Assembly: GCF_038957035.1 (NCBI RefSeq)
Contig: NZ_CP152412.1
Location: 4,770,501-4,834,500, forward strand
Source: Bradyrhizobium sp. B097
Lineage (GTDB): Bacteria > Pseudomonadota > Alphaproteobacteria > Rhizobiales > Xanthobacteraceae
Reading direction: 5' to 3'
Length of the DNA: 64,000 nucleotides
Of this stretch, positions 47,701 through 55,697 are shown piece by piece (the first letter of the stretch is position 1; each line of letters starts with the position of its first letter). The position numbers and the translations under genes were made by a program. The notes below the pieces were generated by a model. That model made no database searches and was not told where the DNA came from. It was given only the letters and a program-made list of their open reading frames with translations.

Positions 47701-47902
47701 CGATGATGCCGGCGACCGAGGCGGCCATGGTGTCGGCGCTGGCGCCCGGCAGCGTCGCGGTGACCGCGATGGTCGGGAAATCCACCTTGGGCAGCGCCGA
47801 GACCGGCAGCAGGCGGAAGCCGAACACGCCGAATGCGATGATCGACGCCGTGATCAGCGTCGTCATGACCGGGCGGCGGATGCAGAGCTCGGAGAGCGTC
47901 AT
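44774..47902 (-). CDS. RND efflux pump, inner-membrane transporter
   Basis: Proton-driven multidrug exporter subunit of 1042 residues with 12 TM helices and two large periplasmic loops. Seen: N-terminal MTLSELCIRRPVMTTLITAS, proton relay Asp pair in VGFVVDDAIVMLENI (TM4), VPIGIALGAGAGAE-like RND motifs towards the C-terminus, and PLDAVAKLVPTVGP. It is closest to the MdtB/MdtC or AcrB branch by sequence character, but the substrate cannot be predicted. The adaptor gene is three bases upstream; no outer-membrane factor is in the window. Confidence 0.96.
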   Translation of the reverse strand: MTLSELCIRRPVMTTLITASIIAFGVFGFRLLPVSALPKVDFPTIAVTATLPGASADTMAASVAGIIERQLSTIAGISSMNSNSSQGTSVITIQFDLNRNIDAAALDVQTALTIAQRRLPIEMTIPPSFRKVNPADFPVLFVSLGSATLPLSAVNEYGDITIGQALSQLPGVAQVLIYGAQKFAIRVQADPEAAAARSVSMEDIRAAVSRANSSTPVGTLNGPKQDVALQASGQMDKAADYRQIYVAWRNGSPVRLDEIAKVYDSVENDKIATWMNDERAIVLAIQKQPDANTVAVVDAVLAKLPSLRAAIPPSVTMQVMMDRSVSIRQAVSDVEETLLIAIALVILVIFLFLRSASATFIPALAVPISLFGTCAAMYALDYSINNMTLLALTLSVGFVVDDAIVMLENIVRHIEHGMKPFEAALKGAREIGFTIISITFSLIAVFIPVLLMGGIVGRVFREFAVTISVAIIVSGFVSLTLTPMLCARVLRAHDATKRPNIVLRAFEAMFEAWLRAYEWALDWVLAKKALMLLVTLATLGGTVYLYMIVPKGFFPQEDTGFLIGVTEAATDTSFEAMKVRQQALVEVMRTDPAIDYINSTVGSGGPNPTTNYGRLFIALKPQKTRDNAAVVIGRLRQKAREIPGMQAFFQSVQNLNIGGRISKSQYQYVMQSGDTEALYRLAPEMRDKIEKIPGLLDVTTDLYIKNPQMTVDIDREKAAVYGVTVDQVRNQLYNAYGSRQVGTIYMPSNDYQIILEVQPQFRVDPSDLSKLYMKTANGQTIPLDAVAKLVPTVGPLQINHQGQQPAVTISFNLAPGNSLGYAVDKITELEQTANLPPTIATGFSGTAQVFQDSLRGQGVLILAAVFAAFVILGILYESFIHPITIISGLPSAGIGAILTLMLFGMELSVIAMIGIVMLVGIVKKNAIMMVDFALERRRVGLSAEHAIREAALLRFRPIMMTTFAAIFGTLPIALGAGAGAELRQPLGVAVVGGLCVSQLLTLFITPVIYIYLDRIDRRLRRKLDPQAEAGGDVERPQVVAAE

Positions 47903-47905
47903 CGG

Positions 47906-49039
47906 TCAGGCTCCGGCCTTGCGTGCCCGCAGCTCGACCCGCGATCCCTCCGACAGCAGCAGCTGGCCATCGACGACGATGCTTTCATCGCCCGCCAATC
48001 CGTCAGAGATCACCGATGAGCCCTGGAATGTGCGATCGACCTTGACCGGCCGGACCTTGGCGACGCCGTCCTGGACGACGAAAACGAAATTGCCGTTCTG
48101 GCTGCGCTGCACCGCGACCGTCGGCACCACGACCGCGTCTTCGCTGCGGATGATCAGCTTGGTCTGCACGATGGTGCCGGGCCACAGCGTCTCGCTGGCA
48201 TTGTTCATGATGCCGCGCACCGTGACCATGCCGGTGGTCGCATCGACGGCGTTCTCGACCATCGCGACCTTGCCGCTCTCGGAACGCTGATGGCCGGGAA
48301 TGGTCGCGATCACCTTGGAATCGCCCTTCCCCATGGCGTCGCGCAGATCGACCAGCGCACGCTGGGGAATGGCGAAGGTGACATAGACCGGCGCCATCTG
48401 GTTGATGACGGCCAGCGGCAGGGTGTCGGCGGGGCGGACGAAGTTTCCGACCTTGACGTTGGCGGCGCTGATCCGGCCTGCGAACGGCGCGCGGATCACG
48501 GTGTAGCTCTTCTGGACGCGGAGGTTCTCCAGCGCGAACTGGTCGGCCTTGATCGTGCCTATCAGGACGTCGGACTGGGTCTTGGCGTTGTCGAGGTTGA
48601 CCTGCGTGGTCGCGCCCTTGCCGACGAGTTCGGTATAGCGGCGGAGGTCGCGCTGCGCGCCCTCGAGCTGGGCCTGGTCGCGGGCCAGCACGCCCTCGGC
48701 CTGCTCGATCTGGGCATCGATCTGCCGCGCGTCGAGCATGAACAGCAGGTCGCCCTCATTGACCCGTGCGCCGTCCTCGAAATGCACCGAGACGATGGTG
48801 GTCTCCAGCCGCGACTTCAGCGCCACGCTGGAGATCGGCGTGACCTGTCCGATCGCGTCGACATCCACCGGCACCGATTTGCGTTCGGCCTTGGCGAGAT
48901 CCACCGAGACCACGCGCGGCCGCGGCGTCCCCTGCGCGGTGGCGGCACCGCCACCCATCCATGAAGCGCGGGTCATGTAAGCCGCCCCGGCCGCAATGCC
49001 GAGAACAGCGACAGTCAGAACCAAATTCCGTTGTTTCAT
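47906..49039 (-). CDS. RND efflux periplasmic adaptor (MFP)
   Basis: Membrane-fusion protein of 377 residues bridging the RND pump and an outer-membrane channel. An uncleaved or lipid-free N-terminal signal-anchor (MKQRNLVLTVAVLGIAAGAA) is followed by the lipoyl half-motif (ALKSRLETTIVSVHFEDGARVNEGDLLFMLD), a coiled-coil hairpin (residues about 105-165) and beta-barrel domain (SAANVKVGNFVRPADTLPLAVI). Usual AcrA/MexE-type length. It is the first gene of the two-gene pump operon. Confidence 0.95.
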   Translation of the reverse strand: MKQRNLVLTVAVLGIAAGAAYMTRASWMGGGAATAQGTPRPRVVSVDLAKAERKSVPVDVDAIGQVTPISSVALKSRLETTIVSVHFEDGARVNEGDLLFMLDARQIDAQIEQAEGVLARDQAQLEGAQRDLRRYTELVGKGATTQVNLDNAKTQSDVLIGTIKADQFALENLRVQKSYTVIRAPFAGRISAANVKVGNFVRPADTLPLAVINQMAPVYVTFAIPQRALVDLRDAMGKGDSKVIATIPGHQRSESGKVAMVENAVDATTGMVTVRGIMNNASETLWPGTIVQTKLIIRSEDAVVVPTVAVQRSQNGNFVFVVQDGVAKVRPVKVDRTFQGSSVISDGLAGDESIVVDGQLLLSEGSRVELRARKAGA

Positions 49040-49201
49040 AAGTCTTGCACGTGCGCCGCCCGCTTCCCTTCAGGGCCGGGACGCTTCGCAACTCCCCCAT
49101 CGGCAATTGTTACGCCTTGTTTCCGGAGAGGGTTAGCACAGGCGGATCGGCCATGGTATGCCGCCTAAGTAAAATCCCGCGGCTTCAATCCGGTCACTTG
49201 C

Positions 49202-49993
49202 ATGCGCATCGCTACGTGGAACGTCAACTCGGTCCGGCAACGGATCGAACTTCTGGTCGCCTGGCTGAAGGAGTGTTCCCCCGACATCGTGTGCCTGCAG
49301 GAGATCAAATGCGTCGACGACGCGTTTCCGCGGCTGGAGGTCGAGGCGCTCGGGTATAACGTCGTCACCCACGGCCAGAAGACCTTCAACGGCGTTGCGC
49401 TGCTGTCCAAGCTGCCGTTCGACGAGACCAAATCGGGCCTCGCCGGCGACGACGAGGACGCCCACGCCCGCTTCCTGGAAGGTGTCGTCACGTTGAAGCA
49501 GGGCGTGGTGCGGGTCGCGTGTCTCTACCTGCCCAACGGCAACCCCGCCAACACCGACAAATATCCGTACAAGCTCAAATGGATGTCGCGGCTTCTTGAG
49601 TACACGCGGGAACGGCTTAAGGCCGAGGAGCCGCTGATCCTGGCCGGCGACTTCAACGTCATTCCGGCGGCCCGCGACGTCTACAATCCGGCCGCTTGGA
49701 CCGACGATGCCCTGTTCCGCCCTGCGACCCGCGAGGCCTTCCAGTCGCTGCTCGGCCTCGGCCTCACCGATGCGCTGCGCGCGGTCAATGACGAGCCCGG
49801 CCAGTACACGTTCTGGGACTACCAGGCCGGCGCCTGGCAGAAGAACTGGGGCCTGCGCATCGACCATCTGCTGATGTCACCGCAGGCCAGCGACCGGCTG
49901 ATCGACGTCGGGATCGATAGCTATGTCCGCGCCTGGGAGAAGCCGTCCGACCATGTCCCGGTCTGGGCCGATCTCGATTTCGCGACCGCCTGA
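49202..49993 (+). CDS. xth: Exodeoxyribonuclease III
   Basis: AP endonuclease/3'-exonuclease of base-excision repair, 263 residues. Catalytic motifs: MRIATWNVNSVRQR (Asn7), CLQEIKC (Glu34), LPNGNP, LAGDFNVIPAARDVYNP (Asp-x-Asn) and the final SDHVPVWAD (Asp-His). Length is that of XthA. The gene is divergent from the RND operon and convergent with the ExoR-like gene. Confidence 0.97.
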   Translation: MRIATWNVNSVRQRIELLVAWLKECSPDIVCLQEIKCVDDAFPRLEVEALGYNVVTHGQKTFNGVALLSKLPFDETKSGLAGDDEDAHARFLEGVVTLKQGVVRVACLYLPNGNPANTDKYPYKLKWMSRLLEYTRERLKAEEPLILAGDFNVIPAARDVYNPAAWTDDALFRPATREAFQSLLGLGLTDALRAVNDEPGQYTFWDYQAGAWQKNWGLRIDHLLMSPQASDRLIDVGIDSYVRAWEKPSDHVPVWADLDFATA

Positions 49994-50030
49994 GCCCGCC
50001 GGCCGCGGGGGATATCAATCCCGGCGGCCT

Positions 50031-50867
50031 CTAATCGCGACGACCCTGCACCCAGTGCTCGAGCATCTGCAGCGCCATCGCGCGGTCGTCCTCGGACGCC
50101 TTGGCGATCGCCCGGTTGTAGCTTTCCTTGATCCAGGCCTCTTCCGGCGTCGCGCTGTCGCGCGCCAGGGTCAGCCACATCAGGCCACGGGCCCGCTGCG
50201 GCGGCAGCCGGTCGCCGTTGAACAGCATCTGGCCGAGCAGCGCCTGCGCCTGATGCTGGCCCTTCTGGGCGGCAAGCCCGAGCCAGCGTGCGCCATAGCG
50301 GAAATCGTCCCGCGAGGCGTCCGGCGTCTTCAGGTAAAGCCGGGCAAGGTCGTACTGGGCGTCGGCATTGCCGAAATAGGACGCGGCATAGGAGAACATC
50401 TCCCGCGCCCGTTCGGTGTCCGCCTTCACCTTGGAATTGGGAATGCCGCTCAGATAATACCGGCCCAGCGCCACGAAGGCGTTGGCCACGATCGAGGCCT
50501 GCGGCGCCGACGGCGAATCCTCGGCATGCGCATTGGCGATCCGGCTGAAATACTCGAAGGCGCGCATGTCGTCCTGGATGACGCCATCGCCCTCGGCGTA
50601 CATCTTGCCAAGCTTCCACTGCGCGACGGGGTGACCGCCCTCGGCCTGGTACTGCAACGTGCTGAAGGAGGAGGTCGGCGAGGTCGCCGCAGGGGCAACC
50701 GGGGTCGTGGCCCGCTTCAGCGCACCGGCCGTGCCGGGCTGCGGAGCGACCACCGGAAGAACGGTATCCTGGGGGCTGACCGGGGCGCCGTCGAATCCGA
50801 ATCCGGGGCCCGCCACCGGAATGGCCCCTAACGCAAACGCAAATATCGCACGCTTAAACGTCCGCAT
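50031..50867 (-). CDS. exoR: Sel1-repeat periplasmic protein, ExoR-like
   Basis: Protein of 278 residues: signal peptide ([20 protein letters not shown], then GFGFDG), a Pro/Thr linker, then about five Sel1/TPR units ([24 protein letters not shown] is a classic Sel1 repeat). The layout and length match ExoR, the periplasmic inhibitor of the ExoS sensor that controls exopolysaccharide, motility and symbiosis in rhizobia; annotation as ExoR is inferred. The ATG lies inside the 3' end of ilvD (14-base overlap), so translation is coupled. Confidence 0.75.
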   Translation of the reverse strand: MRTFKRAIFAFALGAIPVAGPGFGFDGAPVSPQDTVLPVVAPQPGTAGALKRATTPVAPAATSPTSSFSTLQYQAEGGHPVAQWKLGKMYAEGDGVIQDDMRAFEYFSRIANAHAEDSPSAPQASIVANAFVALGRYYLSGIPNSKVKADTERAREMFSYAASYFGNADAQYDLARLYLKTPDASRDDFRYGARWLGLAAQKGQHQAQALLGQMLFNGDRLPPQRARGLMWLTLARDSATPEEAWIKESYNRAIAKASEDDRAMALQMLEHWVQGRRD

Positions 50868-52578
50868 AACACTGTTTCTCGTACGCGCCACCCGGATGGG
50901 TGACTGCGCCATCCACCGCCGGCCCCACTTGCTCGGCGTACTTCCACAGCGCACCAGATGTATGGTTCGTCGCGCGAGGGGCCCATTTGGTCTTACGATT
51001 TGCGAGTTCGGCGTCGCTCAATTTTACGTTAAGGGTGCCGGCGACCGCATCGATCTCGATGATGTCGCCGTCTTGCAACAACCCGATCGGCCCGCCGACG
51101 GCCGCTTCAGGTCCAATATGTCCAATGCAGAAGCCACGGGTGGCGCCGGAGAACCGGCCATCGGTGATCAGGGCAATCTTGCCGCCCATCCCCTGCCCGG
51201 TCAGCGCCGCCGTGGTCGCCAGCATCTCCCGCATCCCGGGACCGCCCTTCGGTCCCTCGTAGCGGATCACAATCACTTCGCCTTCCTTGTAGGTGCGCTT
51301 CTGCACCGCCTCGAAGGCGTCTTCCTCGCGGTCGAAGCACCGGGCCGGACCGGTAAACTTCAGGTTGGACATTCCCGCGACCTTCACGATCGCACCCTCC
51401 GGAGCGAGATTACCCTTCAGTCCGACAACGCCACCTGTCACGGTGATCGGATTGTCGGCGGGCCGCACCACGTCCTGGTGCGGATTCCATTTCACGCTTT
51501 TGAGGTTTTCGGCGATCGTTCGGCCAGTGACGGTCAGGCAATTCCCGTGCAGGTGGCCATTGTCGAGCAGCGTTTTCATCAGCAGCGGAATGCCGCCAAC
51601 TTCAAACATGTCTTTGGCAACATAACGGCCGCCCGGCTTCAAATCCGCGACGTAAGGAGTCTTTTTGAAGATTTCGGCAACGTCGAACAAATTGAATTTA
51701 ATACCGCACTCATGGGCGATCGCCGGCAGGTGCAGCGCAGCATTGGTCGAACCACCTGAGGCTGCAACCACGGCCGCAGCATTTTCAAGGGCTTCCCGGG
51801 TGACGATGTCGCGCGGCCGGATGTTTTTCTCGATCAGCTCCATCACCTTCTCGCCGGCGGCAGCGCAGAAGGCGTCACGGATCTCGTAAGGCGCCGGAGC
51901 CCCGGCCGAATACGGGAGTGCGAGGCCGATCGCCTCGGAGACGGTCGCCATGGTGTTGGCGGTGAACTGGGCGCCGCAGGCACCGGCCGACGGGCACGCC
52001 ACCCGCTCGATTTCGTCGAGGTCCTCGTCCGACATGGCGCCGACCGAGTGCTTGCCGACCGCCTCGAACATGTCCTGCACGGTCACCGGCTGCCCGCGGA
52101 AGTTGCCGGGCAAAATCGAGCCGCCATAGATGAAGATCGACGGCACGTTGAGACGGACCATCGCCATCATCATGCCCGGCAGCGACTTGTCGCAGCCGGC
52201 GAGCCCGACCAGCGCATCATAGGAGTGACCGCGGACGGTGAGCTCGACCGAATCGGCGATGCATTCGCGCGACGGCAGCGACGAGCGCATGCCGTCATGG
52301 CCCATCGCGATGCCGTCGGTGACGGTGATCGTGCAGAACTCGCGCGGCGTGCCGCCAGCCGAAGCCACGCCCTTCTTCACCGCCTGCGCCTGGCGCATCA
52401 GCGAGATGTTGCAGGGGGCAGCTTCATTCCAACATGAAGCAACGCCGACAAACGGTTGATGAATCTGGGTTGTCGTCAGCCCCATCGCATAGAGATAGGA
52501 CCGATGCGGTGCGCGCTGGGGCCCTTCCGTCACGTGACGGCTCGGCAGCCTGCCCTTGATGTTCGTCTTGGCGTCCAT
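50854..52578 (-). CDS. ilvD: Dihydroxy-acid dehydratase
   Basis: Fe-S-dependent dehydratase of valine, leucine and isoleucine synthesis (and pantothenate precursor supply), converting 2,3-dihydroxy-isovalerate to 2-oxoisovalerate. The 574 residues carry the family segments [15 protein letters not shown] [31 protein letters not shown] and the C-terminal [18 protein letters not shown] 52578 gives the normal length; the reading to 52629 adds unlikely residues. ExoR-like gene overlaps its 3' end. Confidence 0.97.
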   Translation of the reverse strand: MDAKTNIKGRLPSRHVTEGPQRAPHRSYLYAMGLTTTQIHQPFVGVASCWNEAAPCNISLMRQAQAVKKGVASAGGTPREFCTITVTDGIAMGHDGMRSSLPSRECIADSVELTVRGHSYDALVGLAGCDKSLPGMMMAMVRLNVPSIFIYGGSILPGNFRGQPVTVQDMFEAVGKHSVGAMSDEDLDEIERVACPSAGACGAQFTANTMATVSEAIGLALPYSAGAPAPYEIRDAFCAAAGEKVMELIEKNIRPRDIVTREALENAAAVVAASGGSTNAALHLPAIAHECGIKFNLFDVAEIFKKTPYVADLKPGGRYVAKDMFEVGGIPLLMKTLLDNGHLHGNCLTVTGRTIAENLKSVKWNPHQDVVRPADNPITVTGGVVGLKGNLAPEGAIVKVAGMSNLKFTGPARCFDREEDAFEAVQKRTYKEGEVIVIRYEGPKGGPGMREMLATTAALTGQGMGGKIALITDGRFSGATRGFCIGHIGPEAAVGGPIGLLQDGDIIEIDAVAGTLNVKLSDAELANRKTKWAPRATNHTSGALWKYAEQVGPAVDGAVTHPGGAYEKQCYADV

Positions 52579-52998
52579 CGCGACCCTGTTCCCAGCGCTG
52601 TTTCCTCCAACAACGCCGGAACCGATCAAAAGTCCCGTCGTCGCGAGCGCTGGCTATTCAGCTACGTGAATATCCTTTCATGTCAGGGTGTGGCTAAAAA
52701 GCGGCGCGACTACGGACTGGCTGTGTTTAGGGTTAAATGGCGATTCACTGTTGCGACGACGCAACAATCGTGGCTCCCGGGCAACCATGTATTATCGCTC
52801 CTTATGGGAACCTGACACGTACCTGACCAAATAGCCGTGAAGTTGCCGTCTCGCGACGGAACTCGCTCGAGTTGCGGACTGATTGTCGCCCTCTCTTGAG
52901 CAGAGGGCGCGGGGAAAGCTGGGTGCCGGTCGGATGGCTATCGCTTCCGCCTTGCTGTTCGAGCTACGGCGCACGAGTCGCTCCACCCTTCCTGCAAT
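52579..52998. other. Gap between ilvD and the GGDEF gene
   Basis: A 420-base region with no gene I can support. It contains the ilvD promoter region and, at 52887-52909, a hairpin with an 8-bp stem (CGCCCTCT/AGAGGGCG, 7-nt loop) that could mark the end of the cyclase transcript. No attenuator-like leader peptide was recognised upstream of ilvD. Confidence 0.45.
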
Positions 52999-54621
52999 CT
53001 ACTCGGCCGCAAGCTTCGGTGGCGCCGGAGGCGCCCAGCACTCGACACGATTCCGGCCGTGCTCCTTGGCCTGGTAGAGCGCGGCATCGGCGGCCTTCAT
53101 CAGCGCGTCGATCCCCGGCATGCTGGTGAGAGCCTCGGCAACGCCGACGCTCACAGTCAGTCGCACGGGACGACCATCCGCCGCCAATGCCAACCCTTCC
53201 GCCCTCTTGCGAATGCGCTCGGCGACGGTCCGAGCGCGCGACAATGTCGTTTCCGGCAGCAGAACCGCGAACTCCTCGCCTCCGACACGTCCAACGACGT
53301 CGGACTTGCGCTTGCCGCGAATGCAGATCCCGGCAACGGCCTTGATGGCCTCGTCACCGGCCGCATGACCGAGCCGGTCATTGATGCTCTTGAAGTAGTC
53401 GATATCGACCATCAGCACGGAGACGGAGCGATAGTAGCGCTGGAACCGGCTCCACTCCGCGTCCAACGTCGTCAGGAACTGCCTGCGGTTGAACAGTCCG
53501 GTGAGCGGATCGGTGGTCGCGAGCACCTCGAGCTGTCGCGCATTACCGACAAGATCGGTCACGTCGACAAAGGTCAGCATCCGGCCGCCGTTTGCCATCG
53601 TCGAGCAATGGATCCTGATGTTGCGGCCGTCGGGCGTCTGGACGTCGCGCTTGTGATCGCCCGCCTTGATCTCGGCGATCCGCTTCGCCGGAAAGGCTTT
53701 GATTTGCTCCGGGGTCGAGCCGGTCGGGACTGCCCGGCGGCCGCGCGTGAGAAGCGTGACGTATGCCGGATGCCGCGCCACCTCCTCCTCGCTCACCTCC
53801 CAGAATTCCCGCATTCTCCGGTTGAGGAAAATCACATTGAGATCGCAATCAAGCAGGACGACGCCGTCCTCCACGTTCTCGAGAGCGCCGGTCAGCACCT
53901 TCAACTTGTCCGATGCGCGCACGATGTCGGTCACGGGCGTGTAGCTCACCATCCGGCCGCCGTCGGGCAGCGGCGTGCACTGACAGCGAACCACATCGCC
54001 ATTGCTGCGCCTGAGATCGATCGGATTTGCATCCCCCGCGCTCACGAGGCGCACCCGTTCGGCAACATAGGCTTGAAGCTGCTCAGCCGGCAGCTCATAG
54101 GCCATGGTCTTGCAGCCGTGAAGCATCAGATCGGTGAAAGTGGGATTGCGGTCGGCCACCGCGTCCGGAAGCTGCCACATGTTCCGGAACGCGCGGTTGA
54201 TGAACAAGGCTTTCAGCTCCGCGCCCAGGAGCAGGATGCCAACCGGGATCTGATCGAGCGCTGAGCGCAGCGCCAGCATGTGCCCGCGCAGAATTTCGCC
54301 GCTGCGCCGCTCCGGAATGGCTGATGGCGCAGGGGCGGCAGGCACGGCAGCAACAGGCGCGGGAGCCGCCTGCTGCGCCTCAAACACCAGGCCGAGCTGG
54401 CGGTCCGATTGCCACAGCCGTTTGCATGGCCTCACCTGATTGGTGCCGACAATCAACAGCTGGACCTGGTCGGGAATGCCAACCACACTTTCGAGTTCCA
54501 CGGTCGCTCCCGTATCGGTGAGCTGCCGGACCGTGCAATCGAAGGCCGACCGACCGAAATTGAAGACGATCTTTCCGGCCAAAAACGTTCGGCCGCGGGA
54601 AGCTGACACCTGTCCGGACAT
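52999..54621 (-). CDS. PilZ-PAS-PAS-GGDEF diguanylate cyclase
   Basis: Cytoplasmic protein of 540 residues making cyclic di-GMP. Residues 1-80: PilZ-like domain (RGRTFLAGKIVFNFGRSAFDCTV), an Ala/Pro linker, two PAS domains near 110-235 and 240-360, then a GGDEF domain with DPLTGLFNRRQF, the active site GGEEF (RVGGEEFAVLLPE) and the intact inhibitory I-site RKSD five residues before it, so it should be active and feedback-inhibited. ATG 54621 is preferred over the in-frame TTG at 54642. Confidence 0.92.
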   Translation of the reverse strand: MSGQVSASRGRTFLAGKIVFNFGRSAFDCTVRQLTDTGATVELESVVGIPDQVQLLIVGTNQVRPCKRLWQSDRQLGLVFEAQQAAPAPVAAVPAAPAPSAIPERRSGEILRGHMLALRSALDQIPVGILLLGAELKALFINRAFRNMWQLPDAVADRNPTFTDLMLHGCKTMAYELPAEQLQAYVAERVRLVSAGDANPIDLRRSNGDVVRCQCTPLPDGGRMVSYTPVTDIVRASDKLKVLTGALENVEDGVVLLDCDLNVIFLNRRMREFWEVSEEEVARHPAYVTLLTRGRRAVPTGSTPEQIKAFPAKRIAEIKAGDHKRDVQTPDGRNIRIHCSTMANGGRMLTFVDVTDLVGNARQLEVLATTDPLTGLFNRRQFLTTLDAEWSRFQRYYRSVSVLMVDIDYFKSINDRLGHAAGDEAIKAVAGICIRGKRKSDVVGRVGGEEFAVLLPETTLSRARTVAERIRKRAEGLALAADGRPVRLTVSVGVAEALTSMPGIDALMKAADAALYQAKEHGRNRVECWAPPAPPKLAAE

Positions 54622-54782
54622 GGCGAGAGGCACCTGGAGCAATTGCGAGCCCCCTCACCTCAGCATGTTTGAGTCACCAAGCCATGAACGCTTTCGAGGG
54701 GTTTTGAGCGGGAGCAGAGAACGAAGGCGGTGTGCGCTGCGAAACCGGCCGGTTCCATCCTGCGGTTCCTGGAACCGTGCCG

Positions 54783-55697
54783 CTACGATCCGCTCAGCCG
54801 CTTCCGTTTCGCGTTCAGCGCGGAGGCGACGCGGCTGACCGGCGGACGGCCGAGCAAACCGGCGACCTCGTTGGTCGCAGCCAGCAGCTTCTCCATGTCG
54901 ACACCGGTTTTCACGCCCATGCCCTCGAGCATGTAGACGACGTCCTCGGTCGCGACGTTGCCGGTGGCGCCGGGCGCATAGGGACAGCCGCCAAGGCCGC
55001 CGGCGGCGGCATCGATGACGCGCACGCCCTCCTCCATGCCGGCATAGAGATTGGCCAGCGCCTGGCCGTAGGTGTCATGGAAGTGCATCGCGAGGTTGGC
55101 GACCGGAAGCTCGGCGCCGACCGCGCGCAGCATCTGTTTGGCCTTGAGCGGCGTGCCGACGCCGATGGTGTCGCCGAGCGAGATCTCGTAGCAGCCGAGA
55201 TCCCACAAGGTCACGGCGAGGTCGGCGACCGCCTTCGGCTTGATCTCGCCGTCGAACGGGCAGCCGAGAACGCAGGAGATATAGCCGCGCACCTTGACGC
55301 CATCGGCCTTGGCGCGCGCCAGCACCGGCCTGAAGCGCTCGATCGATTCCGCGATCGAGCAATTGATGTTGGCGCGCGAGAAGCCTTCGGAGGCCGCCGC
55401 GAACACCGAGACGACCTGGGCACCGGCCGCGCGCGCGGCATCATAGCCCTTCTCGTTCGGCACCAGCACGTGGAATTCGGCGTCCTTGATGTGGCTGACG
55501 CCGCGCAGCACCTGGTCGGAGCTTGCCATCTGCGGGATCGCCTTCGGCGACACGAAGGCGCCGACCTCGACGGTGTTAAGCCCCGCCGCCACCAGTGCCT
55601 CGACGAAGGCGATGCGCGCCTCGACGCTGACCGGCGTCTTCTCGTTCTGCAGGCCGTCGCGCGGCCCCATCTCGACGATGTGGATCTGATCGCTCAT
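54783..55697 (-). CDS. mvaB: Hydroxymethylglutaryl-CoA lyase
   Basis: Last step of leucine degradation: HMG-CoA to acetyl-CoA and acetoacetate. The 304 residues have the metal-site start VEMGPRDGLQNE, KVRGYISCVLGCPFDG, HFHDTYGQA and the active-site loop GGLGGCPYAPGATGN containing the catalytic Cys. ATG 55697 overlaps the mccA stop by four bases. It closes the liu operon. Confidence 0.96.
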   Translation of the reverse strand: MSDQIHIVEMGPRDGLQNEKTPVSVEARIAFVEALVAAGLNTVEVGAFVSPKAIPQMASSDQVLRGVSHIKDAEFHVLVPNEKGYDAARAAGAQVVSVFAAASEGFSRANINCSIAESIERFRPVLARAKADGVKVRGYISCVLGCPFDGEIKPKAVADLAVTLWDLGCYEISLGDTIGVGTPLKAKQMLRAVGAELPVANLAMHFHDTYGQALANLYAGMEEGVRVIDAAAGGLGGCPYAPGATGNVATEDVVYMLEGMGVKTGVDMEKLLAATNEVAGLLGRPPVSRVASALNAKRKRLSGS

